Shown: positions 1 through 9,547 of the stretch, in pieces
Numbering within the stretch: the first letter of the stretch is position 1
Layout: every line of letters starts with the position of its first letter
DNA from: Salinisphaera sp. UBA6602
GTDB taxonomy: Bacteria > Pseudomonadota > Gammaproteobacteria > Nevskiales > Salinisphaeraceae
Reading direction: 5' to 3'
DNA: 13,747 bases
NCBI GenBank assembly: GCA_002433465.1
Contig: DJIE01000212.1
Span: forward strand, 2,007 to 15,753
The notes under the pieces: model-generated
The model's database searches: none
What the model saw: only the letters and a program-made list of their open reading frames with translations
Told to the model about the DNA's origin: nothing
Made by a program: the position numbers and the translations under genes

Positions 1-582
1 CCAAACCCGCCGCGGCCGCGCCGTATCGTGAGCGCACACGAACTGCCCGCGCATGCGCGGGGCGTGCCCGCGCCGCTGGCTTTGGCGCGATGCTCGATCG
101 AGCTGGCCATCCAGCCGCGCCTGGCCGGCATCAAGCATCTCAACCGGCTTGAGCAGGTGCTGGCGCGCGCGGAGTGCGACGCCCGCGGCCAGGCCGATGC
201 GTGGATGGCCGATGCCGAAGGGTTCGTGATTGCCACCACCATGCGAAACCTTTTCTTTATTGATGCCGATGGCGAGTGGTACACCCCGAGACTGGCGCGG
301 GCAGGTATCATCGGGGCCACACGCCAGCGGCTCTGGCGTAAGCTCGAACAAGCCGGTAGGCGGGTAAGCGAACGCGATATCCGCCCGTCGGACCTCAGCG
401 GTTGCAGTGCCAGCGTCGCCTGCAACAGCGTGGGCGGGGTGGTCGCGATATCGCATCTTGATGGTCGTGCGCTTGACCAGAGCGAATCGGCGGCCGAGTA
501 CGCGCGCAGCTTATTGAACGAACTCGACACTCGCGCGACTCAACGCAGCGAGAGCAACGACAAGGCAGGTAGCGGTGATTAA
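1..582 (+). CDS. pabC: Aminodeoxychorismate lyase PabC, 5'-truncated by window edge
   Basis: PabC is a fold-type IV PLP enzyme that splits 4-amino-4-deoxychorismate into p-aminobenzoate and pyruvate for folate synthesis. The reading frame is open from base 1. A GTG at 28 is an internal codon, not a convincing start, because the residues before and after it already match the middle of the family (about 95 N-terminal residues lie outside the window). The hallmark AGIKHLNRLEQVLARAE is present. Its lysine (codon at 133-135) aligns with the Schiff-base lysine of E. coli PabC. The ATTMRNLFFI stretch matches the cofactor-phosphate region. The C-terminal 25 or so residues are polar and look poorly conserved. 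The stop overlaps the start of mltG by 8 bp, the usual pabC-mltG arrangement. A class IV aminotransferase is the alternative, but the mltG-tmk-holB context favours PabC. Confidence 0.9.
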   Translation, partial: PNPPRPRRIVSAHELPAHARGVPAPLALARCSIELAIQPRLAGIKHLNRLEQVLARAECDARGQADAWMADAEGFVIATTMRNLFFIDADGEWYTPRLARAGIIGATRQRLWRKLEQAGRRVSERDIRPSDLSGCSASVACNSVGGVVAISHLDGRALDQSESAAEYARSLLNELDTRATQRSESNDKAGSGD

Positions 583-1576
583 ACGGGTGGTATGGGTTGT
601 GATCGGCCTGGGCGTGTTGGCATGTGCCGCGCTGGCGATCGATACGACCCGGTTTTTCAATTCGCCGCTGAACAACGGCGAGGGCAAGCTGCTGACCGTG
701 GATAGCGGGATGAGCTTCACCGCCATCGCCCAGCGCCTGCTGGCCGAAGACATCATCACGCGCCCCCGCGATGCGAAATACCTGTCGCTGTATGCGCGCT
801 TTCAGGGTGTGGCTGGCGACATCAAAGCCGGCGAGTACGTGGTGCCGGCGCGCCAGACACCCGCCCATCTGCTGGAACTGCTGGTTTCGGGCAAGACACG
901 GCAATATCGGCTTACCCTGGTCGAAGGCTGGCGTTTTTCCGAATTCCGCAAGCTCATGGCCGAAAACGACGCGATCGATCATCAGTTGACCGGCAAGAGC
1001 GACGCCGAGGTGATGGCCGCGATAGGCCATCCGGATGAAAATCCGGAAGGGCGCTTCATGCCGGACACGTATCTGTTTCCACGTGGCATGACCGATATCG
1101 CGTTTCTCAAGCGCGCCTACCAGGCGATGCAGCGCTATCTCGATACACAATGGGAACAGCGTTCCGAAAATACGCCGGTCGAGACACCCTACGAAGCGCT
1201 GATTCTTGCGTCGATCATCGAAAAGGAAACGGCGGTGCCGGCCGAGCGTGGGCGGATCGCCGGCGTGTTCGCACGGCGGCTCGAGAAGGGCATGCGCCTG
1301 CAAACCGACCCGACCGTGATCTACGGCATCGAGGACTACGACGGCAATATCCGGCGTTCGGATCTGCGCCGCGATACGCCCTACAACACCTATACCCGGG
1401 CCGGCTTGCCGCCCACGCCGATTGCCATGCCCTCGCGCGCGGCAATCAAGGCTGCCCTCAATCCGGAGCCGGGGACTGCGCTGTATTTCGTCTCGCGTGG
1501 CGACGGCAGCCACGTGTTTTCCGACACGCTCGCCGAGCACAATCGCGCGGTCGACGAGTATCAGCGGGGCTCTTGA
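575..1576 (+). CDS. mltG: Endolytic murein transglycosylase MltG (YceG family)
   Basis: MltG cuts nascent glycan strands in the inner-membrane/periplasm zone and is thought to set strand length as a terminase. The 333-aa product is close to the E. coli length (340). Residues 1-22 form one N-terminal membrane anchor with a lysine/arginine start, as expected for a single-pass periplasmic enzyme. A LysM-like region follows (about 38-110). The catalytic domain holds LASIIEKETA (211-220), where E216 or E218 aligns with the essential glutamate, then RLQTDPTVIYG (241-251) and NTYTRAGLPPTPI. The GTG start at 575 sits 8 bp inside pabC and is preceded by AGGCAGGT, a reasonable ribosome binding site. 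The stop TGA is followed almost at once by tmk. The gene appears intact, with no sign of frameshift. Confidence 0.95.
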   Translation: MIKRVVWVVIGLGVLACAALAIDTTRFFNSPLNNGEGKLLTVDSGMSFTAIAQRLLAEDIITRPRDAKYLSLYARFQGVAGDIKAGEYVVPARQTPAHLLELLVSGKTRQYRLTLVEGWRFSEFRKLMAENDAIDHQLTGKSDAEVMAAIGHPDENPEGRFMPDTYLFPRGMTDIAFLKRAYQAMQRYLDTQWEQRSENTPVETPYEALILASIIEKETAVPAERGRIAGVFARRLEKGMRLQTDPTVIYGIEDYDGNIRRSDLRRDTPYNTYTRAGLPPTPIAMPSRAAIKAALNPEPGTALYFVSRGDGSHVFSDTLAEHNRAVDEYQRGS

Positions 1577-1578
1577 GC

Positions 1579-2211
1579 GTGGCGGTCGTGGATGACGGGG
1601 CGCGTTTTATTGCCTTCGAAGGCGGGGAGGGTGCCGGCAAGAGCACCCAGATCGCAGCCGTTGCGGCGATGCTCGAGGCAGCCGGCCATGACGTGGTCTG
1701 CACGCGTGAGCCGGGCGGTACCGCGCTCGGTGAAGCGATACGCGGCGTGCTCATGGGCGAATACGATACGCCCATGCCGCCGATGAGCGAACTGTTGCTG
1801 GTCTTCGCCGCCCGCGCCGCCCACTTGAACGAGGTAATCGAGCCGGCCCTGAGTCGCGGCGCCTGGGTGCTCACCGATCGCTTTACCGATGCCAGTTATG
1901 CCTATCAGGGCGCCGCACGCGGGTTGGGCAGCGAAACGGTCGCGGCACTGGAAACCCTCGTCCAGGGCGAACGCCGCCCGGACCGGGTGCTGCTGTTTGA
2001 TCTGCCGGTCGACCAAGGGCTGGCACGTGCCGGCAAGCGCGGCGAGGGCAATCGGTTCGATCGGGAAACGCTGGTTTTTCACGAAACCGTTCGCGCGGCG
2101 TATCTGGCACGTGCCGAGGCACAGCCGGCGCGCTATCGCGTGATCGACGCGGGCGAAAACCCCGATGTCGTTCGTCGCCATATCGAGCAGGCGCTGGCCG
2201 ATCTGATATGA
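1579..2211 (+). CDS. tmk: Thymidylate kinase
   Basis: Tmk phosphorylates dTMP to dTDP with ATP in the cytoplasm, an essential step to dTTP. From the GTG chosen here the product is 210 aa, normal for the family. The P-loop GGEGAGKST is at 15-23, the DRF motif at 100-102 followed by TDASYAYQGAARGL, and an arginine-rich LID segment at 150-162 (RAGKRGEGNRFDR). Arginines in the LID, with none in the P-loop variable position, point to the E. coli-like type II enzyme. The start is uncertain: TTG at 1573 (overlapping the mltG stop as TTGA), GTG at 1579 and GTG at 1588 are all in frame. GGGG at 1566-1569 is best spaced for 1579. A much longer frame running back into mltG is a shadow. The end overlaps holB by ATGA. 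Confidence 0.95.
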   Translation: MAVVDDGARFIAFEGGEGAGKSTQIAAVAAMLEAAGHDVVCTREPGGTALGEAIRGVLMGEYDTPMPPMSELLLVFAARAAHLNEVIEPALSRGAWVLTDRFTDASYAYQGAARGLGSETVAALETLVQGERRPDRVLLFDLPVDQGLARAGKRGEGNRFDRETLVFHETVRAAYLARAEAQPARYRVIDAGENPDVVRRHIEQALADLI

Positions 2212-3218
2212 GCGATACCCCCGCCGACGACGTCGCCAAGCCGTCCTGGCATGCCACCCTCTGGGCGCGTATGGCCCAGGCGATGGCGATGGACCGTGTC
2301 GCCCACGGGCTGCTGGTGTGCGGCCCGCCGGGCATCGGTAAACGCGTGTTTGCCGAGCGTATCGTGGCTGCTTTGCTATGCCGCGAGCCCGACCGTAACG
2401 GCGATGCCTGCGGCCATTGTGCGGCCTGCCGCCAGCGCCAGGCTGAAACCCATCCGGATATCTCGCGCCTGACACCGGAGGAGACCGGCAAACTCATCAA
2501 GGTCGACCAGGTACGCGCCTTCTCCCAACGGCTGCAGCTTACCCCCCAGTACGATAGCGGCCGTATCGGCTGGATCGACCCGGCCGAGGCGCTCTCGCCC
2601 AGCGCTGCGAACAGTCTGCTCAAGACGCTCGAGGAACCGCCGCCGGCCTGTCATATCGTTCTGGTCACCGACCGTGTATCGGCATTGATGCCCACGATAC
2701 GCAGCCGCTGCCAGCTCTGGCGGCTCGCGCCGCCGGAGCCCGTCGAGGCAAGGCAGTGGCTTGAGGCACGGCAGGTCGATTGCGACGGCCTGGATGTCGA
2801 CAGTCTGCGCACACCCTTCGCCGTGGTCGATCGCCACGCCCAGGATTACGCCACCCTGATCGACGGCTGGGACAGCGCGCTATCCGACGTGATACGCAAT
2901 CGCGAGGACCCGGCCTCGGCCGCGGAACGCCTGGCAAAGCAGCCAGCGGATCTGTTGACCGATTGGCTCTATCGCCGGGCGAGCGGCCTGCTATCGCTCG
3001 CCCTCATGAAAAACGGCGATCCGGCCGATAACTCACAGGCGTTGCCGGAGAGCCTGGCACGGGTCGCCACGCGCATGGACCCGCATGCTTTTCAGCCCTG
3101 GTGCGCGCAGGTGGCCGAGGCTGCGCGCCTGGCACGCAGCAATGCCGACTGGCAACTGGTGGTAGAGTCATTGCTGCTGGATCTGAAAACCCGTCTCAAG
3201 CGCAAGCCGAGTAGATAG
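2208..3218 (+). CDS. holB: DNA polymerase III subunit delta' (clamp loader)
   Basis: Delta' is the rigid stator of the clamp-loader complex that places the beta sliding clamp on DNA. The 336-aa product has the AAA+ fold signs of the family: GPPGIGKR at 39-46, a four-cysteine zinc motif C58-x9-C68-x2-C71-x2-C74, SAANSLLKTLEEPP (about 132-145) and the SRC motif at 166-168. The Walker A lysine is retained, but the next residue is Arg instead of Ser/Thr. That agrees with delta' not being an active ATPase, although the E. coli protein has diverged further at this loop. The ATG overlaps the tmk stop as ATGA, so reinitiation is likely. The stop directly abuts the pilZ ATG with no spacer. The C-terminal third (about 210-336) is the less conserved collar domain. 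Confidence 0.93.
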   Translation: MSDTPADDVAKPSWHATLWARMAQAMAMDRVAHGLLVCGPPGIGKRVFAERIVAALLCREPDRNGDACGHCAACRQRQAETHPDISRLTPEETGKLIKVDQVRAFSQRLQLTPQYDSGRIGWIDPAEALSPSAANSLLKTLEEPPPACHIVLVTDRVSALMPTIRSRCQLWRLAPPEPVEARQWLEARQVDCDGLDVDSLRTPFAVVDRHAQDYATLIDGWDSALSDVIRNREDPASAAERLAKQPADLLTDWLYRRASGLLSLALMKNGDPADNSQALPESLARVATRMDPHAFQPWCAQVAEAARLARSNADWQLVVESLLLDLKTRLKRKPSR

Positions 3219-3587
3219 ATGCCCGAACAGAATGTTGCAAGCCAGTCCGGAATCGTTCGGTTGGATGTGGCCGACCGCGCCGAGCTGTGTGCCGCTTATA
3301 TGCCGTTCGTGACCAACGGTGGGCTGTTCGTGAAACAGCAGTATCTGACCCAGACGACTTACGATATGGGCGCAGACGTGTTTCTGCTGATGCACCTGGT
3401 GGAACAGAACGAACGTCTGCCCGTCGCCGGCAAGGTCGTGTGGGTTACGCCGCGCAACACCGGCAGCCAGCGCCCGGCCGGCATCGGAGTTCAGTTCGCC
3501 GCCCAGGACGGCGGTGCCACGCAGCAACGCCTGGAAACGCTGCTTGCCGGAATGCTCGAGAATCGACGCACCAGCTATACCATGTAG
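3219..3587 (+). CDS. pilZ: Type IV pilus assembly protein PilZ
   Basis: This is a 122-aa single-domain PilZ protein of the orphan type first known from Pseudomonas aeruginosa, needed for type IV pilus biogenesis through its partners FimX and PilB. Visible family signs are AAYMPFVTNGGLFV (about 26-39), GKVVWVTPRN (about 72-81), GIGVQFA (about 91-97) and the typical extreme C-terminus ending YTM. The RxxxR and D/NxSxxG residues that bind cyclic-di-GMP in other PilZ domains are not seen, so it probably does not bind the nucleotide itself. The ATG follows the holB stop directly. It is the last gene of the operon here; the tatD gene that commonly follows in this order is missing. No clear intrinsic terminator lies in the 50 bp before the convergent regulator gene. 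Confidence 0.9.
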   Translation: MPEQNVASQSGIVRLDVADRAELCAAYMPFVTNGGLFVKQQYLTQTTYDMGADVFLLMHLVEQNERLPVAGKVVWVTPRNTGSQRPAGIGVQFAAQDGGATQQRLETLLAGMLENRRTSYTM

Positions 3588-3637
3588 CGCACCCGCGCCT
3601 GCCGTGGATCGCCGGGGCCGGGCGAGCGATTGTCGCG

Positions 3638-4336
3638 TCAGCCCGCGGCGGTTGCCGGTTCGCTGGCCGGCGCGCGCTCACTGAGCTGCTCGGCGAGCAC
3701 ACGTTCGCTGGCGATAGCACGCCAAACCATGTTGAACATGGCCGGTGCCTTCTCGGCGAGGGGCCGCTTGCGGCCACGCAGTAACCACATCGCCACCATG
3801 CGATTGGCCACCCCCCAGATAAAATCGGAAATCTCGATCTCGTCGACTTCGTCGGTGAGCACGCCACGTTCGCGCCCGTCATTGATCACGCCCAGAAATA
3901 CCGACATGAGCGCCGGCTGACGGAAGGTGTCGTCGTCACGCCAGGTGCTCAGATAGACCGAGCTCAGAATGATCTGCGCGACCTTGGGATTGCGCTCGAA
4001 ATAATCGAGCAGCACCCAGAACACCTTGCGCAGGCGATCCTCGAAATTTTCGATGCCCTGGAGATGATCGATCATGCGATTGGCCAGATCGCCCAGCCAG
4101 GTATCCAGGCTGGCGAACAGCACCGCTTCCTTGCTGCCATAGTATTTGTACAGCGTTTGCAGGCTGATTCTGGCCTCGCGCGCGATGTTGATCAGCTTGA
4201 CGCGATGGAACTCACGCTCGGAAAACAATTCCAGCGCTGCGGCTTCGATACGAATACGCGTTGCGGGGTCCAGACGCGAAAGCGTCCGTTCACGTTCGCT
4301 GGTGGTTCTGGGGTATCGATCAATCACGGGTAACAC
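3638..4336 (-). CDS. TetR/AcrR-family transcriptional regulator
   Basis: The product is about 232 aa with an N-terminal TetR DNA-binding domain (about residues 27-73). It contains AALELFSEREF, a helix-turn-helix with NIAREARISLQTLYKYYGSK, and the LFA boundary typical of the family. The C-terminal ligand domain is mostly helical, with no recognisable ligand signature. It ends in a low-complexity Ala/Ser/Glu tail. No ATG is available in frame at the 5' end. GTG at 4336 and GTG at 4327 are both possible, and neither has a strong Shine-Dalgarno sequence. It is transcribed away from fadE with a 267-bp shared upstream region, so autoregulation and control of fadE by an acyl-CoA or fatty-acid ligand is a reasonable inference. 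The sequence does not show the ligand. Confidence 0.88.
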   Translation of the reverse strand: MLPVIDRYPRTTSERERTLSRLDPATRIRIEAAALELFSEREFHRVKLINIAREARISLQTLYKYYGSKEAVLFASLDTWLGDLANRMIDHLQGIENFEDRLRKVFWVLLDYFERNPKVAQIILSSVYLSTWRDDDTFRQPALMSVFLGVINDGRERGVLTDEVDEIEISDFIWGVANRMVAMWLLRGRKRPLAEKAPAMFNMVWRAIASERVLAEQLSERAPASEPATAAG

Positions 4337-4526
4337 TCATTACGCGCCAAATTCTAGGCGACTGTATCAAGCTCCGTGTATGTGCCCAAGTTTGCATAAC
4401 TGGCTGAAATAATTGCGGGCAACTTGAAATCGCGCAGGGTAATGCGTGTACCGGTCGATCAAAAGCGGCGCCAGGGTATTGGAAATTACCTTTGTGCAGC
4501 GCATCGGGCGCGGGTATAGTCGGGTA
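4328..4526 (+). repeat. Five GGGTA motifs across the tetR-fadE intergenic region
   Basis: GGGTA occurs on the plus strand at 4328-4332, 4437-4441, 4474-4478, 4512-4516 and 4522-4526. Three copies read CGGGTA. The last two CGGGTA copies start exactly 10 bp apart and flank the candidate -10 box of fadE; the first overlaps the start of the regulator gene. The rest of the 267-bp gap (4337-4603) shows no long palindrome of the kind expected for a classical TetR operator. Whether these are protein-binding sites or chance is open. Confidence 0.3.
4492..4520 (+). promoter_or_regulatory. Candidate sigma70 promoter for fadE
   Basis: A TATAGT box (4515-4520) matches five of six consensus bases and lies 17 bp after TTGTGC (4492-4497), which keeps the TTG of the -35 consensus. 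Transcription would begin near 4527, giving a leader of about 77 nt before the ATG at 4604. This placement also argues against the in-frame GTG at 4535 as the start, since it would lie only about 8 nt into the transcript. Confidence 0.4.
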
Positions 4527-4594
4527 AGCACCCAGTGCGGCCACAGCTTGCCTGCGAGCTTTCGTCGAGCCGCGCTCCCGACGCTTCGAGCCAT

Positions 4595-4599
4595 GGAGA
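4595..4599 (+). promoter_or_regulatory. fadE: Ribosome binding site of fadE
   Basis: GGAGA ends 4 nt before the ATG at 4604. It decides the start: the frame is open further upstream to a GTG at 4535, but that codon has no such site and the extra 23 residues show no family similarity. Confidence 0.75.
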
Positions 4600-4603
4600 T
4601 GCC

Positions 4604-6856
4604 ATGTTTGCGACACTTCTGAAGAAGATCAACGACGCCAAACTATTGCCGAAAATATCGGATACAGAGCGCCATGCCCTTGAGGCCGGCTCGGTCTGGA
4701 TCGACGGCGAGTTTTTTAGCGGTAATCCAAATTTCCGTGCCATGATGGACGAAGCCTATCCGGGCTTGTCCGAGGAAGAACAAGCGTTTCTGGATGGCCC
4801 GGTAGAAGAATTGCTGCATCGCGTGGATGGCTGGAAGCTGCGCGAAACCCGCCGCATTCCCGACGATATCTGGCAGTTTCTGCGTGACAAGGGCTTTTTC
4901 GGAATGATCATTCCGAAAGAGTACGGCGGTTCCGGCTTCTCCGTGCTCGCCCGCAGTGCGGTCATGACCAAGACCTCGGGTCTGGGCCCGGTCGGCACCC
5001 TGATTGTTATCCCCAATACCCTGGGGGCAGCGGAGCTGTTGCTCGAGTACGGCACCCAGGCGCAGAAAGACAAGTATCTGCCGGGGCTTGCGAGCGGCGA
5101 ATATGTACCGTGCTTTGGTCTGACCGAGCCCACGGCCGGCTCCGATGCGGCCTCGATCAAGGCCGAGGGCGTGGTATTCAAGGACGATGACGGCGCAGCC
5201 AAGATTCGACTGAATTTCTCCAAGCGCTACATCACGCTGGCGCCGATCGCCAATATCGTCAGCCTTGCCTGCTCGCTGCACGACCCGGACAACCTGTTGG
5301 GCAAGGGCGAATTTCCCGGCATCACCGTGGTCATGCTCGAAAAGGGCATGCCCGGGCTGGAGCTGGGCGATCATCATCTGCCGATCGGCGCTTTCGACAA
5401 TGGCCCCATCTACGGCAAGGACGTGGTCGCGCCGGTGGAAAACATCATCGGCGGCGTCGACGGGGCCGGCCAGGGCTGGCGCATGCTCATGGAACAGCTC
5501 GGCGGCGGCCGCGCCGTATCGCTGCCGGCCAGCGGTGTGGCCCTGGCCAAGACGAGTGCCGCTGCGGTGGGTCCGTACAGCATCGTGCGCGAGCAGTTCG
5601 GTATTCCGATCGGCCTCATGGAAGGCGTGGAGGCCAAGATCGCGCGAATCGCCGCTTTGACCTACACCCTGGAATCCGCGCGCGTCTATGTCTGTGCAGG
5701 TGTCGACAATGGCAACCACCCGCCGGTGATTTCGGCCATTCTCAAGCAGCAGACCACCGAGATCGGCCAGCAGCTGGTGACCGACGGCATGGATGTCATG
5801 GCCGGCGCCGGCGTCATGCAGGGCCCGAACAATATCCTCGGCGGCGGTTATACCGGCGCGCCGGTGAGTATCACCGTGGAAGGCGCGAATATTCTTACCC
5901 GCACGCTCATGATCTTCGGGCAGGGCGCAGTACGCTGCCATCCGTTCGCGCTGGATACGCTCAACGCCGTCCAGGCCGACGACGTACCGGCCTTCCGCAA
6001 GGCGATCCTGGGCTGGATGGGTCACTCGGTTAAGAATTTCTTCCGCGGCATTCTGCGCGGGGTTACCCGTGGCTGGACCGTCCGCACGCCGGTAAACGAT
6101 GAAACCGCGCAGTACTTCCGCAAGCTCGGCTGGGCGTCGAGCCGATTTGCCTTCCTGACCGATCTGGCCATGTTCCTGATCGGCGGCAAGCTCAAGCAGC
6201 GCGGCAAGATTTCCGGGCGTTTCTCCGATGCCCTGTCGTGGATGCTGTTCGGCGTGACCACGCTGCGTCGCTTTAAGGCCGAAGGCAGTCGCAAGGAAGA
6301 CCTGCCCCTCGTGCACTGGGCGTTGCGCTACAGCCTGCACCAGGTACAGCTGGCTTTCGAAGGCATTTATGCCAACTTCGACGTGCCGGTGCTGGGTTGG
6401 ATTCTGCGCTATCCGGGCCGCTTCTGGCTCAAGATCAATCCGCTGTCCACCGGTCCGCGCGACTCCATGGACCGTGCGGTCGCGGCCAGCATTCAGGCGC
6501 CGGGCGCACAGTACCAGCGCGTGGCCGGCGGCATGGGTACGCCGCGCGACGACGAGCCCGGCATGGGCCGTCTGCTCAACGCCTGGCGTCTGGTCAGCGA
6601 AGCGCAGGAGCCGACGATGCGGGTTCGCAAGGCCCTGCACAAAAAGCAGATCCAGGCCCCGAACCTGCTCGAGGCGCTGGAGTCGGCGGTCGGCGTGGGC
6701 GTGATCACCCAGGACGACGCCGCCAAGATCCGCAAGGCCGAAGCCGCGCGGCTCGAGGCCATCCAGGTGGATACCTTCTCGGCCGAGGAGTATTACAAGG
6801 ATGAAGTCTCGGACAATATCGAAGAACCGCCTTTTGCGCGTGCGGCCAACCAGTAA
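4604..6856 (+). CDS. fadE: FadE-type acyl-CoA dehydrogenase
   Basis: FadE carries out the first beta-oxidation step, oxidising acyl-CoA to trans-2-enoyl-CoA with FAD. The 750-aa product resembles E. coli FadE (814 aa) along its length. Visible landmarks are EEEQAFLDGPVEEL (N-terminal helical domain), FFGMIIPKEYGG, the FAD/substrate loop LTEPTAGSD (173-181), KRYITLAPIA, and VEGANILTRTLMIFGQGA with the presumed catalytic base E426. After about residue 470 comes the FadE-specific C-terminal domain (DUF1974), including LPLVHWALRYSLHQ. The N-terminus begins where the E. coli soluble part begins: about 64 hydrophobic residues of the E. coli protein are absent, and none are encoded just upstream in frame. 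The gene is preceded by its own candidate promoter and ribosome site, lies divergent to a TetR regulator, and ends at a strong terminator, so it is probably monocistronic. Confidence 0.95.
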   Translation: MFATLLKKINDAKLLPKISDTERHALEAGSVWIDGEFFSGNPNFRAMMDEAYPGLSEEEQAFLDGPVEELLHRVDGWKLRETRRIPDDIWQFLRDKGFFGMIIPKEYGGSGFSVLARSAVMTKTSGLGPVGTLIVIPNTLGAAELLLEYGTQAQKDKYLPGLASGEYVPCFGLTEPTAGSDAASIKAEGVVFKDDDGAAKIRLNFSKRYITLAPIANIVSLACSLHDPDNLLGKGEFPGITVVMLEKGMPGLELGDHHLPIGAFDNGPIYGKDVVAPVENIIGGVDGAGQGWRMLMEQLGGGRAVSLPASGVALAKTSAAAVGPYSIVREQFGIPIGLMEGVEAKIARIAALTYTLESARVYVCAGVDNGNHPPVISAILKQQTTEIGQQLVTDGMDVMAGAGVMQGPNNILGGGYTGAPVSITVEGANILTRTLMIFGQGAVRCHPFALDTLNAVQADDVPAFRKAILGWMGHSVKNFFRGILRGVTRGWTVRTPVNDETAQYFRKLGWASSRFAFLTDLAMFLIGGKLKQRGKISGRFSDALSWMLFGVTTLRRFKAEGSRKEDLPLVHWALRYSLHQVQLAFEGIYANFDVPVLGWILRYPGRFWLKINPLSTGPRDSMDRAVAASIQAPGAQYQRVAGGMGTPRDDEPGMGRLLNAWRLVSEAQEPTMRVRKALHKKQIQAPNLLEALESAVGVGVITQDDAAKIRKAEAARLEAIQVDTFSAEEYYKDEVSDNIEEPPFARAANQ

Positions 6857-6881
6857 CCGGCGCTAGCGCGGAACTGGCATT

Positions 6882-6906
6882 AAAGGCGCCTGCGGGCGCC
6901 TTTTTT
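6882..6906 (+). terminator. Rho-independent terminator of fadE
   Basis: A perfect stem AAAGGCGCC (6882-6890) pairs with GGCGCCTTT (6895-6903) around the loop TGCG. It runs straight into six T residues (6901-6906). It lies 26 bp after the fadE stop. The A-tract on the left side is short, so activity in the reverse direction is less likely. Confidence 0.92.
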
Positions 6907-6922
6907 GTTTGTGTAGGCGGCT

Positions 6923-6939
6923 AAACCCAGCAAGGGTTT
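6923..6939 (+). other. Small inverted repeat after the fadE terminator
   Basis: AAACCC (6923-6928) and GGGTTT (6934-6939) form a perfect 6-bp stem around AGCAA. No T-tract follows, so it is not a normal terminator. It could be part of the regulatory region of the next gene or be chance. Confidence 0.3.
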
Positions 6940-7026
6940 CGCATGCGCGCAGGCGCGGCGGGCGCAGGGAACGCCGCATCGATATTGAAGGGGCAAATCG
7001 TGCAAGGGCATGGCAGAATGCGCGCC

Positions 7027-7731
7027 ATGAATACGACCACCCAACCCCCGCTCACGCGTCGCGTGAATAGTGCCGGCTACACGCTCGGCGAAGAGATTGC
7101 CAACGCCATCACCTCCGGTATCGGTACTGCACTATCGATAGCCGGGCTGGTGGTGATGGTGGTATACGCCACGCAGCTGGGTAACGTCTGGCACGTCGTC
7201 AGCGTAACCATTTTCGGCATCGCGCTCATTCTCAGCCACCTGTCGTCCACGCTGTATCACGCGGTCCATCCGCCGCGCGCTAAAAGCGTGCTCAAGGTTT
7301 TCGACCATCTCGCGATCTACGTGCTCATCGCGGGCACCTATACGCCGTTCACGCTGGTGAACCTGCGCGGTGTCTGGGGCTGGACGCTTTTCACCCTGAT
7401 CTGGGCGCTGGCCGTGGGTGGGGTGCTGATAAAGCTCACCCGGCTGAATAACGTCAAGTATCTATCCACCGCGTTCTACGTGGCGATGGGCTGGACGGTG
7501 GTGCTGGTCATCGGCCCGGTGATCGAGAACGTGGCCATGGGCGGGGTCTGGCTGCTGCTGGCCGGCGGTATTTCGTACACCGTGGGAGTGCTCTTTTATG
7601 CCTGGAACAGCATGCCGTACAACCATGCGATCTGGCATCTGTTCGTGATTGGCGGCAGCGTGTTTCATTTCTTTGCCGTGCTGTTCTACGTGATTCCGCT
7701 GGCGCCGTCGGCGGCGGCACTGCTGGGCTGA
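7027..7731 (+). CDS. trhA: Hemolysin III / TrhA-family membrane protein
   Basis: The product is an inner-membrane protein of 234 aa with about seven hydrophobic helices, belonging to the HlyIII branch of the CREST/PAQR superfamily. The superfamily's putative metal site is complete: S74 and H78 (SSTLYH), D93 ([17 protein letters not shown]) and H200/H204 (NHAIWHLF). H214 follows in the last helix. These residues suggest a zinc-dependent hydrolase-like active site. Bacterial members have been linked to membrane homeostasis, and haemolysis is not implied by the name. The ATG at 7027 gives a typical short polar N-terminus; ATG at 7018 and 6943 are in frame upstream, but the added residues look unlike the family. 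The stop is one base before the recQ start, so the two genes are probably co-transcribed. Confidence 0.9.
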   Translation: MNTTTQPPLTRRVNSAGYTLGEEIANAITSGIGTALSIAGLVVMVVYATQLGNVWHVVSVTIFGIALILSHLSSTLYHAVHPPRAKSVLKVFDHLAIYVLIAGTYTPFTLVNLRGVWGWTLFTLIWALAVGGVLIKLTRLNNVKYLSTAFYVAMGWTVVLVIGPVIENVAMGGVWLLLAGGISYTVGVLFYAWNSMPYNHAIWHLFVIGGSVFHFFAVLFYVIPLAPSAAALLG

Positions 7732-7732
7732 C

Positions 7733-9547
<1,815 letters not shown>

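Noticed and set aside
395..1540. A 381-codon open frame on the minus strand opposite pabC/mltG
   Set aside because: It is antisense to a clear MltG gene. Its product is rich in Arg, His and Gly with no domain signature, as is usual for shadow frames in GC-rich genes.
1150..1578. Extended tmk frame starting inside mltG
   Set aside because: The extra 143 codons are out of frame with the conserved MltG active-site region and give a peptide unlike any kinase N-terminus.
4389..4402. AGTT-TGCAT-AACT as a TetR operator
   Set aside because: The arms are only four bases and do not extend. Not enough to name an operator.
4643..6640. A 665-codon open frame on the minus strand opposite fadE
   Set aside because: The length is striking, but it mirrors fadE codon by codon, lacks recognisable motifs and has no start signals. 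High GC and codon bias explain it.
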